From Merdivicinus sp050943495 (GTDB taxonomy: Bacteria; Bacillota; Clostridia; Oscillospirales; Ruminococcaceae): 64,000 nt of DNA. The position numbers and the translations under genes were made by a program. Shown here one piece after another: positions 1 through 8,136 of the stretch (position 1 is its first letter; every line of letters begins with the position of its first letter). The notes below the pieces were generated by a model. That model did no database searches. It saw only the letters and a list, made by a program, of their open reading frames with translations, and was not told the DNA's origin. The DNA is taken from assembly GCA_050943495.1 (NCBI GenBank), contig JBMNPH010000003.1, positions 144,780 to 208,779 of the forward strand. Reading direction: 5' to 3'.

Positions 1-1677
1 ACAAATTGCGGAGTCCAATCCCAGATTCTCTGCCGCATGCAGGCTGTACGAATTGGTCAGATTCAGCCAAGGCCCGCCCGCAGCTTTCATCCCGCAGCGC
101 CTTGCCAGTTCCAAATGGGCTGCATTTTCACAGAGAAGGGTACCGATACCCGCTTCCCGCAAGATATTCAACCGGATCACAAAATCTTCTTCTGTATCAA
201 ACAGAAAACGCGGCAGTACCGCTATCAAATGATCCTCCCAACCGGAAAATCGAGATAAATTCCCCTCCAACTCTTTTACAGAAAGTAATATTTTATCAAA
301 AAATTCCCGATAGTTCGACGGGATCTGCGAAATCCCATCGAATTTTCCCCATTTCTGTGGGGAGGATGTGTAATTCTGCTCAACAGACAAATCCGGCAGA
401 GCGTCCCGGAAAAACGGAATCGACTGTGCCTCCCGCATGGCATCCAGCTTAGCAACTGCCTCACGCCGGATGGCGTTGAAAGCAGAGGAAGACATCGTCA
501 GACCTGGATCCAATACCGCATGGAATTCCTGTAAAAAGTAAGGCGTTCCGCCCAGCTTGGACAAAAATTTCCGTGCCAGCGCCTCATCCGCCGGAGCGGA
601 AACAGCAGGACGGGGCATTTCTCCCTCTACCGAAACGGAATGCAATCCATCCGAAAGGGTTAAACGCACCGGTTCCTTTTCCCGCATGACAAACTCCATA
701 GAAACCGGAACCCGCTGGACATCCTTGTGATACCATCCTGCCAGATTTTTAAGCACCGGGGCCGCAGCTGCAACGTCCTCTTTCCGACGGAATCCGAACA
801 TTTCTCGGTTGACAGCCGAATCAAAATAACCGGAAGTAAATCCACTTCTAGAAAATACAGCCTGTAATGTATCCAGATCGGGTTCTTCCCCTTCCAAAGC
901 CTTACGGCAGGCGGTTACAGCCGCTGCCACATATTCTGGACGCTTCATCCGCCCTTCAATTTTAAAGGAATCTACGCCCATTTCCGCCAGTTCCGTCAGG
1001 CGGGAAACCAGTGACATGTCTTTCAAGGAGAGAACATGTTCCCCTGCTTTAGGCATTTCCGGACAGCCGGCCACGAACGGCAGACGGCATGGCTGAGCAC
1101 ATTGCCCACGATTTCCGCTCTTACCGCCGAATACTGCGCTCATATAGCATTGACCGGACATCGACATACAATGTGCGCCGTGAACAAAGGTTTCCAGTTC
1201 GAGAGAGGTGGAACGCCGGATGGCTGCGATTTCTTCTCGGGAAAGTTCCCGTGCCAGCACAACGCGCGAAAATCCCAAACGTTCCGCCGTCTTAACTCCC
1301 GCAGGAGAATGAATGGCCATCTGGGTGGAGGCGTGAAGCGGCATTTTGGGGGCAGTCTGACGCACAATGGATGCAACGCCCCAATCCTGTACGATCAGCG
1401 CATCGACGCCGGCTTCGCAGGCAGTCCGGATACATTCCAGCAAAGCTGGAATTTCACTGTCAAAGACAACGGTATTCAACGCCTGATGAATTTTAACACC
1501 AAACCGATGCGCATAGGAAACAGCAGCTTTCAGTTCCTCCGGTCCGAAATTGCGGGAATTTGCCCTGGCACTGAAGCTTTTTTGCCCGAGGTAAACGGCA
1601 TCCGCACCGCAGCGGACGGCAGCTTCCAATGCTTCGATCGATCCGGCGGGCGCCAGAATTTCCGGTCTGTGAATCAT
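1..1677 (-). CDS. U32 family peptidase / RlhA-TrhP-like protein, C-terminus off the window
   Basis: About 559 residues are visible from the start codon at 1677 to the left edge, where the frame is still open, so the gene is partial only because of the window. The N-terminus reads MIHRPEILAPAGSIEALEAA, the usual opening of peptidase U32 proteins. A cysteine-rich segment around residues 170-190 (CMSMSGQCYMS, then NRGQCAQPCR) matches the U32 core, and a long C-terminal part fits the DUF3656-type extension. Several U32 members (RlhA, TrhP) are known to be needed for RNA hydroxylation rather than proteolysis, so the peptidase name may mislead. The start overlaps the zapA stop as ATGA, indicating translational coupling. 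Family certain, substrate unknown. Confidence 0.88.
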   Translation of the reverse strand, partial: MIHRPEILAPAGSIEALEAAVRCGADAVYLGQKSFSARANSRNFGPEELKAAVSYAHRFGVKIHQALNTVVFDSEIPALLECIRTACEAGVDALIVQDWGVASIVRQTAPKMPLHASTQMAIHSPAGVKTAERLGFSRVVLARELSREEIAAIRRSTSLELETFVHGAHCMSMSGQCYMSAVFGGKSGNRGQCAQPCRLPFVAGCPEMPKAGEHVLSLKDMSLVSRLTELAEMGVDSFKIEGRMKRPEYVAAAVTACRKALEGEEPDLDTLQAVFSRSGFTSGYFDSAVNREMFGFRRKEDVAAAAPVLKNLAGWYHKDVQRVPVSMEFVMREKEPVRLTLSDGLHSVSVEGEMPRPAVSAPADEALARKFLSKLGGTPYFLQEFHAVLDPGLTMSSSAFNAIRREAVAKLDAMREAQSIPFFRDALPDLSVEQNYTSSPQKWGKFDGISQIPSNYREFFDKILLSVKELEGNLSRFSGWEDHLIAVLPRFLFDTEEDFVIRLNILREAGIGTLLCENAAHLELARRCGMKAAGGPWLNLTNSYSLHAAENLGLDSAIC

Positions 1678-2042
1678 GCCTTCACCTCACCGGCAGATTT
1701 TTTCTCCAATTCTTTTTTCAAATTCTGATTTTCTTTCTTTAGCAAATTAAGTTCTCGCTGTAATTGATCTGCCTCAATACGTGCGTTGGTGGATTCCTCG
1801 ACATAGCCTTTGATCTGAGAACGGATATGGTCGCCGTCCGCAATCGCGCGGGCAGCCTCATCCATCAACTCCAACCCGACCATCACGGTTGCGGCTGTCA
1901 CGGAAGCGCTGGTATTGGCATCCAAAAACGCATTGATCCGCTTGTCCAGATCCTTGGCAAGCCGAGTTACATAGGACGGGGTTTCCTCGGTCTGAATGGT
2001 ATACGTCTTCCCACAGATTACCACTTTTACACGATTGTTCAT
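1674..2042 (-). CDS. zapA: Cell division protein ZapA
   Basis: A 122-residue protein starting MNNRVKVVICGKTYTIQTEE, typical of ZapA: a small N-terminal globular domain (about residues 1-45), then a long helix, with a heptad-rich coiled coil at residues 75-118 ending in lysine/glutamate repeats. ZapA binds FtsZ and bundles protofilaments at the Z ring. The length is normal for Firmicutes. A good ribosome binding site (GGGAGGCAATAAG) precedes the ATG and a promoter lies 64-92 bases upstream. It is coupled to the downstream U32 gene by a 4-base overlap. Identification rests on the N-terminal motif and coiled-coil architecture. Confidence 0.88.
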   Translation of the reverse strand: MNNRVKVVICGKTYTIQTEETPSYVTRLAKDLDKRINAFLDANTSASVTAATVMVGLELMDEAARAIADGDHIRSQIKGYVEESTNARIEADQLQRELNLLKKENQNLKKELEKKSAGEVKA

Positions 2043-2105
2043 CTTATTGCCTCCCTGGTTCTATTTCAAAACAGACATTGCTGGTATTACAAATTGGTTA
2101 CCTCT

Positions 2106-2134
2106 ATTATAGGACATTTTTGCTGTCGTGAAAA
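2106..2134 (-). promoter_or_regulatory. Promoter of the zapA-U32 operon
   Basis: On the minus strand, TTTTCA (2134-2129), a 17-base spacer and TATAAT (2111-2106) precede zapA. The -10 box is perfect and the -35 matches consensus at four of six positions. Confidence 0.6.
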
Positions 2135-2231
2135 GTCTTTTTTGGGAAGATTTTGCAAAATTCCGCCGGAAATCAAATTTTCCCAAAATTCGGGCAAACT
2201 ATATCGGAATCCATCAAAAAGGGGGGCCTTT

Positions 2232-2969
2232 ATGAAACAATCCGCCCGCATTCCCTTGCTGGATGAACTGCGGGGATTTGCGATTCTGGCGATGGTGCTG
2301 TATCATCTGGTCTACGATCTGTCTGCTATGGAAATGATCGACTGGCCGTTTTTTCACACGGAACCGATGAAATTGATCCGTGATCTGTTTGCAGGACTCT
2401 TTATCATGTTGTCCGGTCTGTGCTGCCTTTATTCCCGCAGCAATCTGCGTAGAGGAGTCCTCTGCTATCTGGCGGGCGTTGGAATTGAATGGGTAACCTC
2501 CTTCATTCCAGGATCGGAAATTCGATTCGGAATCCTGCATATGCTGGGAAGCTGCATGGTTTTATTCGGACTGGCGGAAAAATGGATGACGGTCATTCCG
2601 TCATTCGCAGGACTAGGAGGGTCTTTAATACTTTTCCTGATTCTTCGAAGGATTACAAATCGAATCATTCTGCTTCCGGTGATCGGAAGCATTCCTCTGC
2701 CGGATCTTTTTTATAGTGGTTCGCTTTATGCACTGGGGTTGCCCAACTCTACCTTCTTTTCAGCGGACTACTACCCGCTGATTCCATGGGGATTTCTATT
2801 TTTTGGCGGATATTATCTGGGCCGTCTCCTGCAGAACACGCCAATTTTGCAGCCGGGTTTTCCGCGATTTCCATTTCTCAGCTGGTGCGGCCGACACAGC
2901 CTCTGGATTTATCTTCTGCATCAGCCGGCAGCGGCCGCCGGAATCTGGATCTGGCAGATACTGCGTTGA
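2232..2969 (+). CDS. DUF1624/heparan-alpha-glucosaminide N-acetyltransferase-like membrane protein
   Basis: A 245-residue polytopic membrane protein. The N-terminus LLDELRGFAILAMVLYHLVY carries the D-x-LRG...H signature of the HGSNAT_cat/DUF1624 family of membrane acyltransferases, and about seven hydrophobic segments follow to the C-terminus. Family members are thought to move acyl groups across or onto membrane-exposed acceptors; the acceptor here cannot be told. The ATG at 2232 follows a GGGGGG run acting as ribosome binding site. The frame is open further upstream but lacks a plausible start, and would overlap the divergent zapA promoter. It looks monocistronic. Confidence 0.75.
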   Translation: MKQSARIPLLDELRGFAILAMVLYHLVYDLSAMEMIDWPFFHTEPMKLIRDLFAGLFIMLSGLCCLYSRSNLRRGVLCYLAGVGIEWVTSFIPGSEIRFGILHMLGSCMVLFGLAEKWMTVIPSFAGLGGSLILFLILRRITNRIILLPVIGSIPLPDLFYSGSLYALGLPNSTFFSADYYPLIPWGFLFFGGYYLGRLLQNTPILQPGFPRFPFLSWCGRHSLWIYLLHQPAAAAGIWIWQILR

Positions 2970-3020
2970 CATTATGTAGAGATTGACTATAATAAAAGAG
3001 AGGCATAATTTTTTACGGAC

Positions 3021-3053
3021 AAAGAAAAAAGTCCCCCGCAATAGGGGACTTTC
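3021..3053 (-). terminator. Terminator of the UroD-like gene
   Basis: AAAGTCCCC (3028-3036) pairs with GGGGACTTT (3044-3052). On the minus strand the stem is followed by a run of six T, just past the stop at 3057. Confidence 0.85.
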
Positions 3054-3056
3054 TGA

Positions 3057-4307
3057 TTAACCCTGATACAGTTTGTCGCACTCTTCCCTCAGGATTTCCA
3101 CATAACGTGCAACTTTCTGCGGTGTATTGTGCAGCGTATAGACATCGCGCTGACTGAATTCCAGGATGCATCCTTTCGCGGCGCGGAGGGTGCGGTCAAA
3201 ATGCGCCCGCAGCCCTTCCTCATCGAGAACACTGCCGACTCCGAGGAAATTCGGACTGGGTTTGCGGTGGAAGATCGTTTTCCGGCCGGCAAGCTGCTCA
3301 CCCATATATTCCTCGTCACACCACGGTGAGATCGAAACTTTGCGCAGATTATCCAGCTTGGAAATGCAGTTTTCCCAAATCGGACTGACTGCTTCGCAGC
3401 AGCCATAGGACAGCAGGCCATACTGAGCGGCAATTTTCTGGTAATAGGGGAAGATAAATTCCGCATACATCTCGGGCGAAATTCCGGATGTCTCCTGTGA
3501 GTCCATATATCCCCACACATCGCGGGTGGTAAACGGCCGCGTTTTCCAGACATCCCAGCCGGGCAGATCTGTTGTAAAATTGCGGGTGCCCTGGCAGAGA
3601 TTTTCGCCGGATACCGTTGGCATCAACAGTTTCTTCTCTTCCAACAAACGATAAAATTCCAGATAATCCTCTGTCAGCATCTCCATCATCTGATGGAACA
3701 ATTCCGGATAATCATACATGGCAAACAACATATTCTCCATGCTCATGATATGGACGATATGCTGGGTCAAGCAGGCACTCGGATGAATGGGCGCCTCTTT
3801 TACAGGCAGGCAGCCATCGAACAAATCCTGATAAAATTCCATCTGTTCCCGGTTGGCTTCCGGATCTGCGCCAAAATCCGATTTTTTCAGCTTGTGGAAA
3901 TCCTCACCCAAATCATGCAGCACCTCGACGAAATGATGCCCCAAACCGCCTCCCGCAGACAACTCCTTGCGAACGGGAATGCCATACGGCACAAACCATG
4001 TTTTGCATCCGACGCCCCAGTAATCCGGTACGACGGTATCATCGCGGAATATCTCGTGATTGACTAAATTACTATGAAGACGCCATTCGATCTGTCGGGC
4101 GTCCTCGCCCTCACAGCGCAGCAGGGAGGGGATCACATCGTCCGCAAACGTCCACAATTCCACGGTCAGAACCGGTCGGGAAGGCTTACAGTCATTGTGA
4201 TCTGTCCAAAGCTTGCGCAATTGCTGCATTTCTTCCGACTGGGAAATTTCATACTGATGTTTTGCCAAATCCCGTAGGATCCGGCGGTCTTTTTCCGTTA
4301 TCTTCAT
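3057..4307 (-). CDS. Uroporphyrinogen decarboxylase-like (UroD/MtaA/CmuA superfamily) protein
   Basis: A 416-residue protein starting at the ATG at 4307, which has a strong site (CAGGAGGTCCTCATCT) in front; the frame runs on to 4709 through the divergent regulator and is not used. The sequence resembles the UroD-like proteins common in anaerobic gut bacteria, which form a superfamily with corrinoid:coenzyme M or tetrahydrofolate methyltransferases (MtaA, CmuA). It is longer than a haem-pathway HemE, and no haem gene is nearby, so methyl transfer is more likely than decarboxylation. A His/Cys metal site is plausible from HxxxC-type residues in the C-terminal third (YGCCEAV). No corrinoid protein is adjacent, so the methyl donor is unknown. 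The divergent AraC gene is the likely regulator. Confidence 0.65.
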   Translation of the reverse strand: MKITEKDRRILRDLAKHQYEISQSEEMQQLRKLWTDHNDCKPSRPVLTVELWTFADDVIPSLLRCEGEDARQIEWRLHSNLVNHEIFRDDTVVPDYWGVGCKTWFVPYGIPVRKELSAGGGLGHHFVEVLHDLGEDFHKLKKSDFGADPEANREQMEFYQDLFDGCLPVKEAPIHPSACLTQHIVHIMSMENMLFAMYDYPELFHQMMEMLTEDYLEFYRLLEEKKLLMPTVSGENLCQGTRNFTTDLPGWDVWKTRPFTTRDVWGYMDSQETSGISPEMYAEFIFPYYQKIAAQYGLLSYGCCEAVSPIWENCISKLDNLRKVSISPWCDEEYMGEQLAGRKTIFHRKPSPNFLGVGSVLDEEGLRAHFDRTLRAAKGCILEFSQRDVYTLHNTPQKVARYVEILREECDKLYQG

Positions 4308-4418
4308 AGATGAGGACCTCCTGTCACTTGTATTTTCAGTATATACCGGTTCCTGCAGTTTGAAAATCGGCAGAATTGCGCAGATCATACACAATCTTGC
4401 GATTTCGGAGGGGATCAC

Positions 4419-5249
4419 ATGAAAATACATTTGGCACTGCAGAAACGCAGTGAAGCACATGCGCTGGGGTTGTTTCAGGCACAGCTCTCCCTCTGCGGTC
4501 ACTTTCGAAATGATTCGAATCATTCGGTCGAACGAATACACGGGATCGAAGAAACGATCCTGATTTATTGTATCCGAGGGCAGGGTTACCTCGATTGCAA
4601 AGGGCAGTACTGGAAAATCCGAGCAGGCGATGCCATCTTGCTGCGCGCGTTGGAACCGCATGGATATGGAGCGGATCCGACAAATCCATGGGATATCTAT
4701 TGGATCCATTACAAGGGAGATTTAGGAGAGTTATACAATCTTGCGGAGGAAAAGAAGCTGATTCCGATCTTCCATCCGGGAATCCGAACCGGATGCACCC
4801 AGCATTTTGAGGAACTGCTGATGTGGACCGATCATACGCGCGTCCCAAGCCTGCTGGAACGCCTCAAAATAGAGGAACTCTCCAAAATGATTCTGCTGGA
4901 ATTACTGGACACCGGAAATGCACCAGATTCCCTTTCCGGAAAAGTGCAGGCGTATATGACTGAGCATTTGGCGGAAGCGCTCACCCTGGATCAGCTCGCA
5001 ACTCATTTCCACATGTCCAAATATCATTTTGCCCACTGCTTCCGCCGCGAAACCGGATACCCACCGATGGAGTATCTGTCCAGACAGCGTGTGGCTGCCG
5101 CCTGTTCCCTACTTTTGGAAACGGACCGCACCATCCGCCAGATCAGCCAGGATCTTGGATATACAACCCCCTATTATTTTTCGGAACAATTTAAAAAGAT
5201 GACCGGTTATGCACCGATCATCTATCGCCGCGTCATGCGGCAGCAATAA
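4419..5249 (+). CDS. AraC family transcriptional regulator with cupin sensor domain
   Basis: A 276-residue regulator. Residues about 1-110 form an AraC-type cupin arm (GYLDCKGQYWKIRAGDAILL, then HGYGADP and DIYWIHYKG). Residues about 175-275 form the double helix-turn-helix (LTLDQLATHFHMSKYHFAHC and IRQISQDLGYTTPYYFSEQF). A clear site (CGGAGGGGATCAC) precedes the ATG. It is divergent from the UroD-like gene across a 111-base intergenic region, the classic arrangement for a regulator and its target. The effector is unknown, probably a small metabolite handled by the UroD-like enzyme. Confidence 0.85.
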   Translation: MKIHLALQKRSEAHALGLFQAQLSLCGHFRNDSNHSVERIHGIEETILIYCIRGQGYLDCKGQYWKIRAGDAILLRALEPHGYGADPTNPWDIYWIHYKGDLGELYNLAEEKKLIPIFHPGIRTGCTQHFEELLMWTDHTRVPSLLERLKIEELSKMILLELLDTGNAPDSLSGKVQAYMTEHLAEALTLDQLATHFHMSKYHFAHCFRRETGYPPMEYLSRQRVAAACSLLLETDRTIRQISQDLGYTTPYYFSEQFKKMTGYAPIIYRRVMRQQ

Positions 5250-5360
5250 ATTTGTAAAATTATTTCGATCTAAATTTTACCCGAACATGATTTTTTCGAG
5301 AGAATTTTTCCCATATCATAAAATTACAGAGTTTTCAAGTGTGCAGAGAGGAGTATGCAT

Positions 5361-5918
5361 ATGAACGCGCAAACCTTTCGTCAGCTGCTGGAACAATTCG
5401 GCACTGATATCCTGCAATCCAGCGGCATGCAGCTGGAACGTGAATTTATTCAGCACGGAAATGTCAGCGTTCTGGAACATTCGATTCACGTTGCCTATTT
5501 GAGCCTTTGGCTGGCATATGCCCTGCGGCTGGAAATCAATACCCGCGCACTGCTGCGCGGTGCTCTGCTGCATGACTATTTTCTCTATGACTGGCATATC
5601 CCCGATCCCAGCCACCGTCTTCATGGGTTTCGCCATGCCAAATTTGCCCTAAAAAACGCCATGCGGGATTTTTCACTCGGCAAAACTGAGTGCGATATCA
5701 TCGCCCGGCACATGTTCCCACTCAACCTGACCCCGCCCAAATATCGGGAAAGTATCCTCGTTTGTCTCGCAGACAAAATTTGCGCAGTCTGCGAAACTAT
5801 GTCCAGCGAATGGGCCAAACGGCGCTTTCAAAGCAGGCTTATCCTCACCCTGATTGCCCGACAGGATCCGGCACTGCGTATGATTCTCACTGCAAATTCC
5901 CATGCTGCCAACTTCTGA
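5361..5918 (+). CDS. HD domain phosphohydrolase
   Basis: About 185 residues with an HD metal-dependent phosphohydrolase core: H in VLEHSIHVAYLS, the HD pair in LLHDYFLYDW, HxxxHxxFALKNA and a later H (ARHMFPL), then D in LADKICA. HD proteins of this size act on nucleotides or phosphate esters; the substrate cannot be inferred. Two in-frame ATGs exist at 5355 and 5361. The GAGAGGAG site ends at 5353, so 5361 (seven-base spacing) is chosen over 5355 (one base). Its 3' end overlaps the convergent helicase gene by 32 bases. It is probably not part of the helicase operon, which runs the other way. Confidence 0.75.
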   Translation: MNAQTFRQLLEQFGTDILQSSGMQLEREFIQHGNVSVLEHSIHVAYLSLWLAYALRLEINTRALLRGALLHDYFLYDWHIPDPSHRLHGFRHAKFALKNAMRDFSLGKTECDIIARHMFPLNLTPPKYRESILVCLADKICAVCETMSSEWAKRRFQSRLILTLIARQDPALRMILTANSHAANF

Positions 5919-8127
5919 TCCGCGCTTTCATGCCTTCAATATCCAACACTCCATAGGCAAATCCTTTCCGAACCAGTTCGGCAGGAAGATATTCGTCATA
6001 CTTTTCAAAAAGCGGCACCTCATCCGGATAGACCAGTTCCATCGGATCGAGGGGCTGCTTTTCCATTTCCGAGAGCACCTGGAAAAATTCCTCCCGCCCT
6101 GCCTTCATCTTAAACTGGATGAAATACGGACGGGAAGAGTCCATTCCGCTGATCCCGAGAAGAGGTGCGCATTTCCGCTTTAAAAAGCGCTCAAGCGCCA
6201 GAAAAGCATAACTTCCCAGCCACGGAAACAGACACCACATATCCCCGCCCAAACAGATCAGCGGATCCGAAACAACTCCGGAATTGACCGCCGTATGACG
6301 AGCATGTGCCAGACGCGCCGCCGCATTCTGCATTAGATAAGGATAAGATGCCGTCTCCTGCAGGACTTCGCGCATCCGTTCCAGGACCTTGGTATGAATA
6401 TCGCCCGGACATTCTCCGAAATAGGCGGGCACTTTTCCTTTGACCTGCTCGCAATAGACCAGTTTCCGCTTATGGTCAATCTCTTCCACAATCCAGACAT
6501 GTCCGGCTAACGCAATTTTTTCGCCAGCCGGCGGAGGCAGAACAATGGTTCCCAATTCCTGAGATCCCCAACGAACGGTATATTCCTCATTTTCCTGAAA
6601 GACCGCGTAGAATTTAAAGGAACTGGTGAGCCGTTCCCCGGCAAGTCCCACAATCAAACCGCCCTCTTCGGTGCGCTGGATATGCTCGGTTTCCAGCAGA
6701 TGCCGGAGAAGAACTTTGAAATCCTCCTGGCTGATACGGTAAAACGGCGCAAGGGTCAATACCCGGGAGGCAAGTGCTGCGGGAGATAATTCGCCGCAGG
6801 ATGCAAGGGTACTCATAGTCTGGTGATAAAGCAGGCTGAAAGGAAGCCGATCCAATCTGGGCGGTTCCACCCAGCGTTCCTGCACATAAAGCTGTACCAG
6901 CGCAATCCCCTGAATCAATTTCCATGGAATTGTCGTCGGCAGCATGGCACGGGGTTCCGGCTGTTCCTCCCGCATAACAAACCACATTTCCGGCGGAAGA
7001 TCGCGGCGTCCGGTTCGTCCCATCCGCTGCAGGAAGGAGGAAACCGTAAACGGCGCGTCGATCTGAAACGCACGTTCCAATCGTCCGATGTCAATGCCCA
7101 ATTCCAGAGTCGCAGTTGTAACAGTGGTGAGGAACTGATCCTCATCCTTCATGACAGCTTCCGCGGTTTCCCGGTACGAAGCGGAAAGATTACCGTGATG
7201 AATCAAAAAACGGTCGCGCTCATGGCGTGCTTCGCAATACTGGCGCAGAGTTGTTGTGACCGCCTCACATTCTTCGCGGGAATTGACGAAAACCAGACAC
7301 TTTTTACCGCGGGTATGCTCAAAAATATAGCCGATTCCCGGATCCGCCTCCTTGGGTGCCGTATCGGTTGCCGCCTCCAAAACCGGAAGTGCCTCCTGCT
7401 GACCGGCCTCCTCTGCCTGCTGCGGGCCCTGAATAAAGAAATGCTCCATCGAAAGCCGCCACTTGGTTCCCTTTGCCTCAATTTTGGGGATTATAGTTTC
7501 CTTACCGGTTCCGGCCGCCAGAAAATGTCCGGTGCTTTCGAGGTCGCCAATCGTCGCTGAAAGACCAATCCGGCGCGGCGATACCCCAGCCAGCCGGGAA
7601 AGCCGCTCGATCAGGCAGAGGGTCTGCCCACCGCGGTCTCCCCGCATCAGAGAGTGCACCTCATCAATCACAATAAAGCGCAGATCACAGAAAAGACGCG
7701 CAATTGCCGCATGCTTATGAAGCAGCAGTGCCTCCAGCGATTCGGGTGTAATCTGCAAAATGCCGGACGGATTTTTGAGCATTTTCGCCTTATGAGACTG
7801 GGCAACATCCCCGTGCCAATGCCAGACCGGAATCCCAGCCTCCTGACAAAGATCGTTGAGCCGCTGAAACTGATCGTTAATCAGCGCCTTGAGGGGCCCG
7901 ATATACAATGCGCCGACTGAATGCGGCGGATCCTCCGAAAACAAGGTCAGAATGGGAAAAAAGGCGGCCTCCGTCTTACCGGAAGCTGTGGATGCCGACA
8001 GCAGAACATGCTGATCGGTACCAAAAATTGCCTCGCCGGCAGCCACCTGAATGGCGCGAAGCGATTCCCAGCGATTCCGATAGATGAAATCCTGCACAAA
8101 AGGCGCATATCGGTCAAAAACGTTCAT
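5887..8127 (-). CDS. Lhr/BrxHI-like DEAD/DEAH-box helicase
   Basis: A 746-residue superfamily 2 helicase. Walker A ASTASGKT is at residues 45-52, the DEVH box at 155-158, motif III SAT at 190-192 and motif VI QRMGRTGRR at 367-375. A C-terminal half of about 350 residues resembles the extension of Lhr-type and BREX BrxHI helicases. It would unwind DNA or RNA with ATP. It is the last gene of a three-gene operon behind a BrxD-like ATPase (9-base gap) and a TerB-N/TerB-C protein. In BREX loci BrxD and BrxHI also travel together, which supports the same partnership here. A good site (AGGGGGAAACG) precedes the ATG. All core motifs are intact. Confidence 0.85.
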   Translation of the reverse strand: MNVFDRYAPFVQDFIYRNRWESLRAIQVAAGEAIFGTDQHVLLSASTASGKTEAAFFPILTLFSEDPPHSVGALYIGPLKALINDQFQRLNDLCQEAGIPVWHWHGDVAQSHKAKMLKNPSGILQITPESLEALLLHKHAAIARLFCDLRFIVIDEVHSLMRGDRGGQTLCLIERLSRLAGVSPRRIGLSATIGDLESTGHFLAAGTGKETIIPKIEAKGTKWRLSMEHFFIQGPQQAEEAGQQEALPVLEAATDTAPKEADPGIGYIFEHTRGKKCLVFVNSREECEAVTTTLRQYCEARHERDRFLIHHGNLSASYRETAEAVMKDEDQFLTTVTTATLELGIDIGRLERAFQIDAPFTVSSFLQRMGRTGRRDLPPEMWFVMREEQPEPRAMLPTTIPWKLIQGIALVQLYVQERWVEPPRLDRLPFSLLYHQTMSTLASCGELSPAALASRVLTLAPFYRISQEDFKVLLRHLLETEHIQRTEEGGLIVGLAGERLTSSFKFYAVFQENEEYTVRWGSQELGTIVLPPPAGEKIALAGHVWIVEEIDHKRKLVYCEQVKGKVPAYFGECPGDIHTKVLERMREVLQETASYPYLMQNAAARLAHARHTAVNSGVVSDPLICLGGDMWCLFPWLGSYAFLALERFLKRKCAPLLGISGMDSSRPYFIQFKMKAGREEFFQVLSEMEKQPLDPMELVYPDEVPLFEKYDEYLPAELVRKGFAYGVLDIEGMKARIRSWQHGNLQ

Positions 8128-8136
8128 CGTTTCCCC

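Noticed and set aside
1036..1728. 230-residue plus-strand ORF
   Set aside because: Antisense shadow of the U32 family gene, whose protein motifs are clear on the minus strand.
4308..4709. N-terminal extension of the UroD-like protein and a 170-residue antisense ORF
   Set aside because: Both run through the start of the AraC gene on the opposite strand; the ATG at 4307 has a strong ribosome binding site.
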